DNA of 64,000 nt, from contig NC_041717.1 of the NCBI RefSeq assembly GCF_900700375.1, positions 15,823,090-15,887,089 of the forward strand, written 5' to 3'. The notes under the pieces were generated by a model. That model ran no database searches. It was not told the origin of the DNA and saw only the letters and a program-made list of their open reading frames with translations. Source of the DNA: Denticeps clupeoides. Its lineage: Eukaryota > Chordata > Actinopteri > Clupeiformes > Denticipitidae. This document shows, in pieces, positions 9,530-22,942 of the stretch; the stretch's first letter is position 1, and each line of letters starts with the position of its first letter. A program made the translations under genes and the position numbers.

Positions 9530-12500
9530 ATCCACGTAACTCTATGAGTTACCTTGAAGAATGCAGGTACTACTACTGAAAAAGCACCACATTAGTCAAG
9601 CCAGGAGATTATCACAGACTGAACCACAAACTCAGAAGCATATCATTGTTATTGTTATTGTTACATGACAAGCACACATTTACGTCTGCTCTTGTTTGTC
9701 ACATCATAAAGGTTAATTGATGAAGATATTCCATCAAAAGTTTTGTTGACGAAAGCAACACTATCATGGTCAGCATATAACAAATTGTTCAAGCTTCAGT
9801 GGTTCATGAGAGGTCATTTTTATTGTGTTTAATAATTTTGCACCCTGAAGTGCATCCAGTTTCATTTAGATTCTGCTTACCAAGGAGGTTTATCTGGTTA
9901 CAGTAGTCAAACACCTGATTTTGTGGTGTTGGGCCCATTTACCCATAAAGCTGCTGCTGTGAGGACAATTAAAGCAAAACAGAATGGGTTTTGTTGCTTG
10001 GTCCCCATCAGGGAATTTTTTTCATTCTGGAAATGCCTAGCACACTGCATATGAAGTCTTTTTTTCAGTAGTGGTAAATGCTGGTCCCGTCTACCTCAAA
10101 TAATAGTGGAAGTGTCTCCATTTCTCTTTTATTGTGTTTACAGTTTGGAAACTTACAGTATGATGTACAGTACGTGTATGGTTAATTTGTGAAAAGTTTC
10201 AGTACAAAAATACACACCCAAGCATGAAGTATTAACAACAAGGTGAAAAAAAGAATACATTTATTAATACATTTTAAATAAAGTGAATCAATTAGATAAC
10301 AATAAATAAATAAGGTAGACAATGACACATGTAATACTGATTCTTAATTTATCTGTAGGCATGTACATGTAAACCTAATAAAATATTGTGTATTTATTCT
10401 GCCAGCATGAAATTATAGCTGGTCGCTTTGCCATTAGTAACAGTGACAAGATGAATGGACGACATGACCCACAAAGAGAGCATTTAATTATGAGGAAGAT
10501 TTTCTAATCTGACATTCTGAATGATACTGTACAATGGAGAATGGAACGTGACTCACAGTTCCCCTTACAGAACCGAGCTGAGCCCCCACATGGTTGCTTG
10601 GGTGGTCGCTGTGCATAAAAAAACATCCCCAAGGATGCCTCAATGTGCAAATTTGAATGTTATTGTGTGGCAGTTTACATAAAATTCTGAGTCACACATA
10701 TATATTAGTTATATATTATATATAACTAATGTGCTTCAAGCATGCAACCAAGTCAGAAAATAATAAAATAAAAGGGTGTTGTGTGTACTGAGATTCAATT
10801 TTCTGATGCTGTCACCTATTTTGGGCTTGTTTTTTGTCTTCGGCGAGATCTGGTAACACAGAGACTTGCTAGACTGCTCCATTGTTTATATCTCAATGCT
10901 GATCACCTGGAGGCCACAGCCTGCTCTTCGTGGAATTTTGAAGGCAGCAGGCTCCACACATGGTTAAATGACAGCTAATTACAGCCAAAAGCAGATGCAG
11001 GGCCTATCTGTGATAGCCTCTTCATTTGATTTGCTTCATCCCTTATATTTCTACCAGAGCACATTAGAAACAATTTTTAAAAACATAAAATGATTATTTC
11101 CATTGGGTTATACACAAACAAATCCACAACGTGGACTATAACACCACATCCTTGCACATTGTTGTTGTTGATTTTTCCTACATCGTACTTGAGAGACACC
11201 ATCTACTGGAATCAAATTCCTTGTATGTGCTTGCACTTACTTGGCCAATGAATATGATTCTGATTCTGATTTTAGCTGCTATTTAAAAGTGTTTTCCTCC
11301 TTTGTGAAAAAAATGGATAGGTTGGACCGTGAAGGTTGAATCGCTCTTACAGAAAGCCACAGAAAAGGATTGCGACAACAAACATATAATTAGCTAAATC
11401 AATATTCTTTATTTCTTTTTCGCCAACAGTCACAAAAAAAAAAGAATATGTTGATGTGATACTGAATATGATGAAGAGATCCCATATTGAAAAGTATAAA
11501 ATCATTAACAACAACAAAAAAGATTTGCACAATTGCTGTCTCATGATAAGGTTAAATTAAATGCAAAAAACAACATGATTGAGACATGATTGTTCAGTGG
11601 GACAGCAGGAGGTCACATGTGTTATGTGTTTCCTTACTGTTCCAAAATTCTTTAATCATTTGCATGAAACATTTTTTCGTCCGGGATGCTCAGCATGGTG
11701 CTTGGCATTAGGAGTGCATTTTAAAGTGTGCATTTGTGTACTGCCATTGTATCTCTGCCATGGATATAATCCAGAATCAATAACCAGGGAACCCTGTTCT
11801 GACACCAGTACAGTAAGTGCAGCAGTCATTCATTCATACCAAATGTGACCATCTTTGATAACAGTGTTTTGTGAGTAGTGTTTGTGCAAGTAGTGTTTTG
11901 TGCAAGTCTCTGTGTGTTTGTGTGTTTATCTGTAGCTTTTCTAGGGCCATGAAATCCAGCTCATTGGGTGTATGATGGTACCATTACATTCAGGTGACCC
12001 TACATAGTTGCCTTGGAAGGGCTCTGCTTTAATGGCAATAACACCGGCTAAATTAAAACACATTCACAAACATTTCACCAAGTTTATCAAAAAATTAATA
12101 TAATTTAGAAGAAAGTGCTGCTGCAAACATGCCCAAGTGTCATTAATTTAGGCTCTACCTGCCACTCATCTGTTAATCATCTGTTAAAAAAATACAATCT
12201 AAAACCATATATATATAATATATATATATATATATGTTGCTATTGTTGTTTTTTTATTTGAAATTAATAAATGATGCCACAGTCTAAATAAAGATTAAAA
12301 CTTAAAATATAAAACATCAGCTGCACATCATTTGGTCACAGGAAGAACACAAGCAGTATGTCTATAAGAAAACATTGCCAGGGTCATATCTATTCAATAC
12401 GTCTTTGGGAGAAAAACAATTCAAATCAGCTAATGAATGAAGTGTTTAGATTCTGTCTTTATATACAGGAAGCAGTGACCAGGGTTTTAAATTGAAACCA

Positions 12501-13093
12501 AGGGAAATATGCATTAGCACCTCAATGGGATTGTCAGTCAGCATCATCAGTGCCACAGCATCACTATAACCTTCACTTCATAAAATGTTATCTAAGGCCG
12601 TTGTGGCAACAGCCGCTATGGCATTCGCATCTTGCGTGTAATCTGTGCAGGAAGCTATACTTATTAAGACCAAACCACTTCAGGATCTCCTCACTGTGGA
12701 ACTTCTCGGGGTAGGCAGTGATCAGTGAGCTCAGTTGCTGGTTTGGCCTTCACATTGTAATGTGTGCTAATCAGAGCAGCTCTTCACTCCAACACCTTAT
12801 CCTGTGGTCGCTACCAAACCTGAGCCTGTACATCATCTCATTTAGCTCATAGCATAACTGATGCAAAGTGAGCAAAATGGACAATTTCAAGACTGACAAA
12901 AGTGTTAAGTGCCTGATTTCTCCCCCCCGAATTGGATCAGATAAAGGACTTGTAAAGGGCTTCTTCTTTTGTTGGACACGAGGTGGTGCCACACATTCAC
13001 CCTAAAGCGTGACTGCTCTGGTTGCTCTGTCCATCTGATTTTCCGTGAAGGTAGTGCCAAGGCATCTCTTGCTCCTGTGAAGGTGGGAATGCA
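9530..13093. other. AT-rich intergenic stretch with a LINE tail and dmtn 3' flank
   Basis: No exon is recognised. Around 11160-11276 lies a sequence ending in GATTCTGATTCTGATT after a CTTGTATGTGCTTGCACTTAC block, typical of the 3' tail of a fish non-LTR element. A (TA)n run occupies about 12211-12235. The portion next to 13094 probably contains the dmtn 3' UTR. No downstream adamtsl2 exons were found here. Confidence 0.5.
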
Positions 13094-16000
13094 TTAGAAC
13101 AGGCAAGCTTTCTTCTTGAGTTCATTTCGCTTCCACAGCGTAAGCCGATTAAATTCCGCAACGGTCATTCCAAACAGGTTCTGGAAATCCTCTGGTGCCA
13201 GGTGCCTCTGTGGAAAGTCAATCAAAATCACATTCAGAACCCAGTTAACATAACTGCATTGTCATGGCCACAGACGGACTTAAAAAAATCTCAGATAATT
13301 CAGCCTGTAAGGTAGCCAACTGTTATCACATCGTGAATCCTTGTCACCCATTGGGTTCTGAACCCACCCAGCCTATGATGTATTGTACAGTCAGGTCACG
13401 ATTTATACTCTTAATACAAACAAACGTTGATCATGAACAAAAAACTTTTCACAAAGTTTTATTATGGCATATACTCCTTCTTTGCCATAAAAATGAACTT
13501 GATCCCCAAAAACCCATTTCCACTGCATTTCAGTCCTGCCTCCAAAGGTTCTGCTGAGATCATTTCAGTGATCCTCTCGTTAACACAAGTGAAAGTGTTG
13601 AGGAGCACAAGGCTGTAGATCATTCTGTCATGCTGATTGAGTTAGAATAGCAGACTGGATGCTTTAAAAGGAGGGTGATGCTTGGAATCTCTGTTAACCA
13701 TGGGTACCTTCAAGGAAACACGTGCAGTCATCATTGGGTTGCATAAAAAAAACTCTACCATGAGTCCTGCCTTGTGCAAACAGTAAAGCATCCTGAGACC
13801 ATTTATGTGTGGGGCTGCTTCTCATCCAAGGGAGTGGGCTCACTCACAATTTTGCCTAAAACACAGCCATGAATAAAGAATGGTACCAAAACATCCTCCG
13901 ACATCAACTTCGCCCAACCATCCAAGAACAGTTTGGAGAAGTACATTACCTTTTTCACTATGATGGAGCACTGTGCGATAAGGTCAAAGTGAGAAATAAG
14001 TGGCTCGGGGACCAAAACATTGAAATTTTGGGTCCATGTCAAGGAAACTCCCCGGACCTCAATAGAATTGAGAGCTTATGGTCAATCCTCAAGAGGCGGG
14101 TGGACAAACAAAACCCCTCAAATTCTGAGCACTGATTATGAAGGAATGGGTTGCCATCAGTCAGGATTTGGCTCAGAAGTTGATGGTTAGCATGCCACTG
14201 AGTGCCACTGAGCAAAGCACTTCTGCCTGGGCACCTGTCAAGGCTGCCCACTGCTCACTAAAGGTGATGGTTAAATGCAGAGGACACATTTCATTTGGTG
14301 CACTGTGTGCTGTGCCGCAGTGTTTCACAATGACAATGACTTCACTTTCAGAATTTTCAGAATTCAGAATTGTATTTAAAAATAAATACGATTCTGAATT
14401 CTGAATGGTTAAATGCAGAGGACATATTTCGTTATGTGCACTGTGTGCTGTGCTTTCACAATGACAATGTCAGGATTGCCTGCAGCTGGGCTCCACACCG
14501 GAAGCCAATCCTGACGCCCCATAAATGCCGGAAGTTTCTGCCCGTTCGGGGTCGCTGGCATTTTCGTGAACTCGCTGCACGAACTTGACCTAGTTTTGTT
14601 TTATGTGTTTTGAGTTCTGGCAATCGCCACACGCCTACGGGTTTGTTTCAGTTCGTTATTTAAGTTAAATCGTTTTCGGCCACCGCGCCGCTGATTATTT
14701 GTATTTCTTTATTGTTTATTTGTTAATAAAAACCCCTTCCCAACATGTCAGACCTCTGCGCTTCCTTCCCCCGTAAGTCCGTAGTCGTGACAGACAATGA
14801 CTTCACTTTCACTTAATTATACTTCAATACACCACAGAAACAACTGACAAAAAGATCTAAAACCTCGAAGCAGCAAACTTTGTGAAAAACAGTATTTGTG
14901 TCATTCTTAAAACTTTTCGCCACGACTATGAATGAGTTCAAAGCACATTAATGTGTGTAAGGTATGAGGTTTTAGTCTAAATTCAATGTATAAGCAGATT
15001 AAAGTCATATAAACAAATCTTCACCTCCAGCCTGGTTCTGTCAACTCCTGGAGGCAGTTGGCTTTTTCCTCGGTGTGTCACCATCAGCATTTCATATGGA
15101 TAAATCTCAAAGGATGAAAACATACATATTTATTACATTGAGATTGAGTGCTACCTTCTAAGTGCCATGGTTGCAGTGACTTCAATTGGAAAATGGCTGA
15201 CAAATGCATTGCTTAAAAAACGCAGGTTCCAGAGACTCCTGGACTCCTGAATTGAGTGACACTCATGCCTGACACTCACTGACAAGCTCTTTCAGCACCA
15301 ACGGTATGTGATGTACAGATACTGCAGGTCTGTCATTCTAGCTGAGGTCAGACTCATGATGAAAAGCATCATGTAGCTACACACACACATGCACACTCAT
15401 TCACACACTTAGGGGCAATCTACTTTGATGAAGCAATGCAAATTTCCCAACTGTGGGATCTTATCTTTTCTTGTCTAACCTTCTGTTCCAGCATGCTGGG
15501 CAGGGAGGTTCCTCGATCCATCCTGCCTTGCTCTGCCTCGCCATTCTGCAGTCACACACAAACCATCAGGGACACTGACAGCACAAGGGCCTGCATCTGC
15601 AGCCAGAGCCAGCGAGATAGGAAACAATTCACAAGGAAGCAATCTTACCTGAATCCCTACCCAACAGAGACAAAGGGAGAAACAAAAGACAACAAATGAA
15701 TTACTAGTTTGTAATAAATAACAAGTGGCAAATCAATGTACCACGACACTTCACACAGCTGAACTACTTTCTAACTGCAAAAGAATGGTTCCGTCTTGAC
15801 CTCAACCCCATTAAAACTAAGAACTCTCCCCTGGAATTTAACATTCCTTGATATTCTATGAACAGTGGAGAAGACGAATGCAGGTCAAACTCGGCCGATC
15901 ACTTTGTATAGATCTGTTGTTTGAAAAAACTATTTCGATCTGCTTCACAACCCATTTGCCGTCGACGTGGGAACTGCTCCTGAATTCAGCTGCGGTTTAA

Positions 16001-19000
16001 AGATCGTTTTCGGCAAGGCAACTGAAGATATGTAGCTTGTGTGTTGTCAGCGCTTCGCGTCGCTGGGCCATAATTGTGAATCTGTATTCAGCGATCTCAC
16101 GGGATGTGGCCTATGGACCACGAGTTTGACACTCCTGTGATATGATATACTTACCCTGGCCACTCTTATCACTGCAGACCAAGGAGAACTCTGCAGACTG
16201 GAGCTGGGAGGAGAAAGCAGCCAATCAAAACTTCAGTCCTATGCCAGTTATATAAACATGATTAAAAGAAAACACCATAGGACAGAATCAGATCAATAAT
16301 CAGAGGTTACACACTCACTGGTGAACCAGAAGACCGCAAAGTCACAGGTTCAAACCCCTCTTACTACCATTGTGTCCCTGAACAAGACACTTAACCCTGA
16401 GTGTCTCCAGAGGGGGACTGTCCCTGTAACTACTGACTGTATAAGGGCGTCTGATAAATGCTGTAAAATGTAAATGAAAACAGAGATCCATATATTGTCT
16501 TGTGTTTCTAGCTATACGGGTATGAAGATCATATATTGATTACATAGCACTGAAGTATGTGCCTCTGGACAGGAGCATCTGCTAAATGCTCTAATTGTAA
16601 ATGTGTTCCTTCTCTCACCCGAGTGAGGCCTGTTCTGTTTGCCATGAAGGAGCTGGATTTCGATGATACTATAAAACAGACAAAAAAATAATTTACAGTC
16701 CTGTCAGAAATGCATGCCAAAGCCATCCTTAAAACAGCATACAAACTCAAATATACAATTCTAACTCAATTATCAATCGATTATTAATTTCCAAACATTC
16801 TCTCTCTCTCACACACACACACACCGAAATGCACTGGAGTTCTGTCGGGAAGAGAGCGTGTTTTCTTGCGCCCTGGCACTGGCTTCTCGGTTTCTTCCCT
16901 CAGGATTAACTTCCCCAGATTAGACTGAACCTGACAGACCGAGACAATAAACTCTTAATGGAAATTGACCAGATCTGCTCATGTTGATGAGCTTTTTTTC
17001 ATTTGCATTGCCATGTAACTGTAGATATCAATGCCATCAAGGTGTAATTCAACATAGTACAACTTGGTAAAGTGGGGTTTAAAATGAGTTTGGCAAAAAC
17101 AAGGTATTAATAGCACTGTCATAAGCATATTCAGTCATGCATTACGGTATAAAACATATAGTTATTTGTTCAGAATAATTTTAAAATATTTTTTACAGCA
17201 TAAGTAGAACCCATGTATAATTTCGCAACAGGCATGTCATTTAAGTATTCACTTTCCATATTTTGTTATGATACAGCCTTATTCCAAAATGGATAAAATT
17301 ATTTTCCCCTTCAGAATTCTACACACAACACCCCATAATGACAACGTGAAAACTTTTTATTTTTTAAAAACTTTTTTCACAATGACATTATGGGGGAATT
17401 TTGAGAAAATATTTTTTTATCCATTTTGTAATATAGCTGTAACATAACAAAATGTGGAAAAAGTGATGCGCTGTGAATACATTCTGGATGCAATGTGTGC
17501 ATTTGAGTGTGATAAGCAAATTATTATTTTTTTTTATCACAGCACAAGAATTGTCTTATTAAACAATGGTCTGAATACTAACCTGTTATTTTTTTACAAA
17601 AACGTTTTTTTGTATTCTGAATGCGTATATGTTAAACCATTGCATGTATTTAATTACATCTCCAGCCGGTGTGAGATGGTGGTATCATGCAGAGTGACTG
17701 TGCAATGGCGAGTTACTTTATTGAGCTGCTCCTTTTGCATCTGCCTCAACCTCCACATGTCAGCTGACACATCACAGTCGTAATCCTCATCTTCCTCATC
17801 CTCCTCTTCTTCTGTCTGTTTCTGAGAAAGTGCCTTCCTCCGCCATTCAGCCTCTGTGAGAAAGTGTATGTTACAACTAAAAGTAATAATTAAAACCATG
17901 TACAGTACTGTTCAAAAGTTTCAAGCTGTAGTGTTGCTTCCCCAACGGCAATGGAAATGTCAATAAATCAATCTGATTTGATATCTAGATATCTGCTACA
18001 AGAATTGGGGGTTGTGCTGATTATAGGAAAACAGAACTGCAGACTCATACCCATGACAGCAAGTGAAGGTGGGCAGGGCCAGTGGTCCGTTTCAATCTTC
18101 GATGGCTGGCTGGGGTCAGGAGGCTGAGCGGCAGGGAACTTTGAAGATTCAATAATCATGTCCTCTATGTGCTTGCCATGTGGGATATGTGCGGATGAAT
18201 CTAAACATCGACAGGAGACAGGCGTCTGGACAATGATTCCACTCTTAAATGAACAAAGTACACAAACACCTCTACCTTCGAACATGAAAGAGGCATCAGG
18301 TCCTACCTTGTTTGTAAATGGGGGGCTTTTTATACAGATTGGTGCCGTTGTCTGTGGTGAAAAAAAGAAAAATGTTAAAAATGGTTGAGGTCAAGCTGAC
18401 ATCCAGTGTAAGTGAGAGATGGATGAGCCGTGTATGCTTTCTCACTTGGCCTGTGGAAGTGCTGCTGGTGGAGGGGTCGTGGACATGTTCCACTCTTGCT
18501 GGTTTTACTGGTTTGGATGGTGGACGCAGGGGATGACGTGCCCGAGGATCGCTGCTCCAGCCAGTCCCTGGTCTCCTGGGACAGATTCTAGGCAGAGTGG
18601 CACATTCAAGATCAGATCAAGATCAGGAAAAATGCGTGCTGAGACACAACATACCACAAACTGACCTCAGGGGATGGAGGAGGAGAGACTAAGCGAGGAG
18701 ACATGGACCGCTGGATAAAGAAAGGAGAGAAAGTTTTCAGGAAAAATTTTCTGGAATGAAAAAAGTCATGTTTTTTCTGACAGAGAGGTGTGAACGCCTG
18801 TTTTTTCACAGTAGGATAATGTGCCACACTGCTAAAATGGTACATGAATGGTTTGAGGAACACAACTTGGAGTTCAGTTGTTAACTTGGCCTCCAAATTG
18901 TCCAGGTCTATAAACATATATATCTGTGTGTGTGTATGTGTGTATAGGGCAGACATGCCATATGAAAGATATGTTAGCTGTAAGGTAAGTAATATGGTAC

Positions 19001-19884
19001 TCTGTGTATATATGAGTGTGAAGTAGTTTAACTACTTACCTCCTGGCTCTGCAGCAGCTCCAGTGGTGTGTAGCTAAAATGAGGTTCATAAATCATCAGG
19101 TCTGGTCGCTCAATGTCCAGGATGGCTTTATCTCTGGGAATGGCAGCCAGGTCCTTATAGCCAATGACCTGATTGTCCATTTTAGCCTAAAGAAAGATTG
19201 TGATTGTGATTGTCATCATATTTTCCTCAGACTCAAGCGTGCTGAAGACAATAAAATAAGCAAGCCTTTGATCAAATGTTGAAGTAACCAATCATATCAA
19301 CTTTTTTGCCAGCGAATGAATCTCGTACAGTGCTGTCAGACTGCAAATGTTTTTACATTTTAATCCAAGACCTACTGACCTACTGATAAAAAATAAGATT
19401 CTATAATGTAAATAAAATTGTTTCCAAAACTGTCACCGCTGTCTCATAGATATCTGAAGAAATATATATCTGAATGCAGCTAATAGTGAAGTAAATGAGG
19501 TTTCTGATCGACACCTGCTGTGTATTTTTTACTCACCATGATGGTAACAGCAGGTGCTCCTTTAACACCAGGACCCTGAAGGGAGCAAACGCTGCCGGGG
19601 GACGTGAGGGCTGGCTGCTGCTAGTCAAAAACAGAGAGGTTAAGCACACATGGGTGATCAGGTGCTTCCACTAAGGGGAATCTATAGGGCTGTAAACAGA
19701 AGTAAGTAGAAGTCAGGATTGTAATGCTTCATCGGGAGAACTTGGGAGGAATATTTTCTAACTTTGTCAACTGCCCTACAATATTTCAAGCAATAAAGAA
19801 CTCACAAATAGATAAACAGGCCACCTGTTTTACTGATTGTTTTTTTGATTGGTTGACTGATTGACTTACCTTTGACATCATCAT
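13094..19884 (-). CDS. dmtn: Dematin actin-binding protein
   Basis: Dematin bundles actin and links the spectrin-actin skeleton to the membrane, notably in red cells. Fifteen coding exons join in frame to 408 residues (human has 405): 19870-19884, 19537-19620, 19040-19186, 18666-18710, 18446-18575, 18307-18351, 18051-18200, 17717-17853, 16825-16930, 16619-16668, 16155-16203, 15649-15656, 15480-15545, 15025-15105 and 13094-13207. Signature segments are [44 protein letters not shown], an acidic stretch ([10 protein letters not shown]), and a C-terminal villin headpiece ([35 protein letters not shown]). The 8-base exon at 15649-15656 is needed to keep frame. The last residues read ACLF where human has ASLF. 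An acceptor at 19922-19923 just upstream of the ATG implies an upstream non-coding exon. The protein identity is secure. Confidence 0.95.
14356..14404. repeat. Short inverted repeat between SINE tails
   Basis: The arms TTCAGAATTCAGAATTGTAT and their complement (one mismatch) are separated by a few A bases. The repeat separates the two SINE tail copies. Confidence 0.85.
14468..14792 (+). mobile_element. Solo LTR of a retroelement, relic
   Basis: A 325-bp unit that starts TGTCAGGATT, ends CGTGACA (TG...CA), carries an AATAAA-type signal near its 3' third, and is flanked by the 5-bp direct repeat GACAA (14463-14467 and 14793-14797). It interrupts a SINE family 2 tail. No internal region is present, so it is a solo LTR fossil. 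I cannot assign the family beyond LTR retroelement. Confidence 0.85.
16303..16476 (+). repeat. SINE family 1 copy in a dmtn intron
   Basis: Nearly complete on the plus strand but lacking the first head bases. GGTTCAAACCCCTCTTACTACC, GACTGTCCCTGTAACTACTG and AAGGGCGTCTGATAAATGC are visible. Confidence 0.9.
17252..17460. mobile_element. MITE with long terminal inverted repeats
   Basis: About 52 bases at each end are imperfect inverted repeats (left TTTTGTTATGATACAGCC, right its complement near 17440-17458). A second internal palindrome (CACCCCATAATGACAACGTG against CACAATGACATTATGGGGG) is present. This resembles non-autonomous Tc1/mariner derivatives common in fish. It lies in a dmtn intron. 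Confidence 0.75.
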
Positions 19885-19921
19885 GGCTAGTTTGCAATGA
19901 TGCCCCGTCAGAGACGTCACA

Positions 19922-21100
19922 CTGAAAGATAATAATAAAGAATTAGTAAAATGTAAGCATTTCATTTAAAAGTGTGGTTGGTACATGGGTGGGGGGAAGG
20001 GGGTTGTGGGACAAGGTTGCAATTAACATGCTGACATTAAATCATTATTTTAAAATTTTAAAACTGGTTCCATGTAATATGCATTAATGACTCCTTTGGT
20101 GGTGGTGTGTGGATTTTTTATTCTCAATTGTTGCATTAATACGGGCAAGTAGCTCAAAGGGCAGTGGTGGCATAGTGGGTAAGGAAGTGGACCAATAATC
20201 AGATGGTTGCCGCCAAGGTGCCACTGAGGTGCCATTGAGCAAAGCACCGTCCCCACACACTGCTCCCCGGGCGCCTGTCATGGCTGCCCACTGCCATATT
20301 TTATTATCTTGCCTAAGATCAGATCAATCTGCCAAGCTGTGCTGCCAAATCTTCAACTTCTGGTCTTTATGCCAACTATAGTATATTTTTTGGAACTACT
20401 GCAAATCAGAAACCAAAAACAAAAGAGAATCTGGATCACAAGCACATATGCTTTGCAGGGTCGGATAAATAAGCATGGATTTGTACTTGATCATTAAAGG
20501 CAAATACACAATAAATTTACAATGAAATCTATATTTTTCTTTCAGCTGAGACATTTCAGAAGATGACTGTGAATGTGTAGAGTAACGTCACTGGAAAACA
20601 GCCACAGCATTGCTCAGATAGTCATGAACTGCCAGTCATGAGACTGCCAATAGTGACAGTAAACAGTGTAAGAGAATGCAATGTCATCCTGGCTTTCTGT
20701 CCAATCTCCTCTCACTCGGAACTGAAATTGAAGCTGCCATCTTGGAGATTCCAGGTGAGCAAATCAGAAAATCTGAAGTGAAGCATATTTAATGTGTTGC
20801 AGTCTAGAATAAATGTTTCCAATCTATTTCACCCTGCAGTTGCCCCTGGTGTATTGATCCTTCTATTGGTTCTTTATCACACCTTTGACCCAAACTTTGT
20901 GGTTCCTAACAGCAAACGTTTCATAAACCGGAATGTTGTTGATAAGGTAAGGTAAGGTATATTTCCATATTTGGAACTAATATATTTATTTTCAATATAT
21001 TTCCATATATGGAAAATAATCTTCAAATAGCTGTCCACCGATGAGAATGCTTCAACCTTATTAAAGAGCATGAACTACTTAAACTAATCTCGCCGTCAAA
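19922..21100. other. Upstream of the dmtn coding exons, mostly unexplained
   Basis: Presumed first intron of dmtn, if the promoter lies further right. Apart from the SINE at 20156-20292 nothing recognisable is seen. A short palindrome-rich AT stretch occurs near 20955-21015 (TATTTCCATAT repeats). Confidence 0.45.
20156..20292 (+). repeat. SINE family 2, 3'-truncated
   Basis: The head GGGCAGTGGTGGCATAGTGGG and the body up to GGCTGCCCACTGCC are clear. The usual tail is absent. Confidence 0.88.
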
Positions 21101-21104
21101 TCAA

Positions 21105-22330
<1,226 letters not shown>

Positions 22331-22825
22331 GGTAATGTTCAGTTATTTACAGCAGGATTAATATGTGAATTTGCATCCTGGTACCATTTATTGTTACTAT
22401 GTCAATGCTTGTAATTTACCAGCTTTTACCGCCACCTACTGGCAGGATGTATTAACGCTGGCACCTGTAGCATAATTTGTTTATGTATTAGTTGATATAG
22501 TGCGTTAAGTTTTACTTACTACTGTTAATGCTAATACACATTGTTAGTCTGCACAAACACACCCACACCCTTGCTAGATCACACACAGTTGTCCTGCTGT
22601 ATCGAGTGACGTGGGATCTGTTAGCACAATAAAACCACTGAACTTTGAATCCTGGTCTGAATGGAGTTCTGGCCGACACTCCAGCAAGTGAGAGTGGTAA
22701 CATAGCTACCAGTGGCATATTCTCAGCGGTCCCCCCACTGGAAATTGAATCAATTATGTTAATCAAAGTATAAATGACTCAATCCTGACATAAAGCAAAA
22801 TAGCTGTGTGCATGCGCACATTTGA

Positions 22826-22942
22826 ATAGGGTGATAGCAGCCTAGTGGGCAACAGAACATTACTGTCCCTGTACATTACTCTCCTTCTGATTCTACGTCG
22901 TTCTGGATAAGGGCGTCTGATAAATTCCATGAATGTTAATGT
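22826..22942 (+). repeat. SINE family 1, internally deleted
   Basis: The head GGTGATAGCAGCCTAGTGGG and the tail GGATAAGGGCGTCTGATAAA are joined with the middle missing. Confidence 0.8.

Larger units (their letters stand above)
14163..14817 (+). repeat. SINE family 2, compound copy inside the Tc1 element
   Basis: A family 2 body and tail occupy 14190-14350. A second copy of the tail region (TGGTTAAATGCAGAGGACAT onward) starts at 14405 and continues to 14467, then resumes at 14793-14817 after an inserted LTR. Between the two tails sits a 23-base near-perfect inverted repeat (14356-14404). This looks like a partial duplication after insertion into the Tc1 element. Confidence 0.8.
13388..14928 (+). 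mobile_element. Tc1-like transposon, internally deleted and split by insertions
   Basis: The canonical fish Tc1 sequence is recognisable: an upstream block (CATTTCCACTGCATTTCAG), TCATGCTGATTGAGTTAGAAT, and then the C-terminal transposase half from 13800 to 14160 ([46 protein letters not shown]). The 3' end (GCAGCAAACTTTGTGAAAA to CCACGACTATG) lies at 14818-14928, beyond an inserted SINE. Most of the N-terminal half of the transposase is missing between about 13745 and 13775, and the third acidic region carries substitutions. It is dead and lies in the last dmtn intron. Confidence 0.85.
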
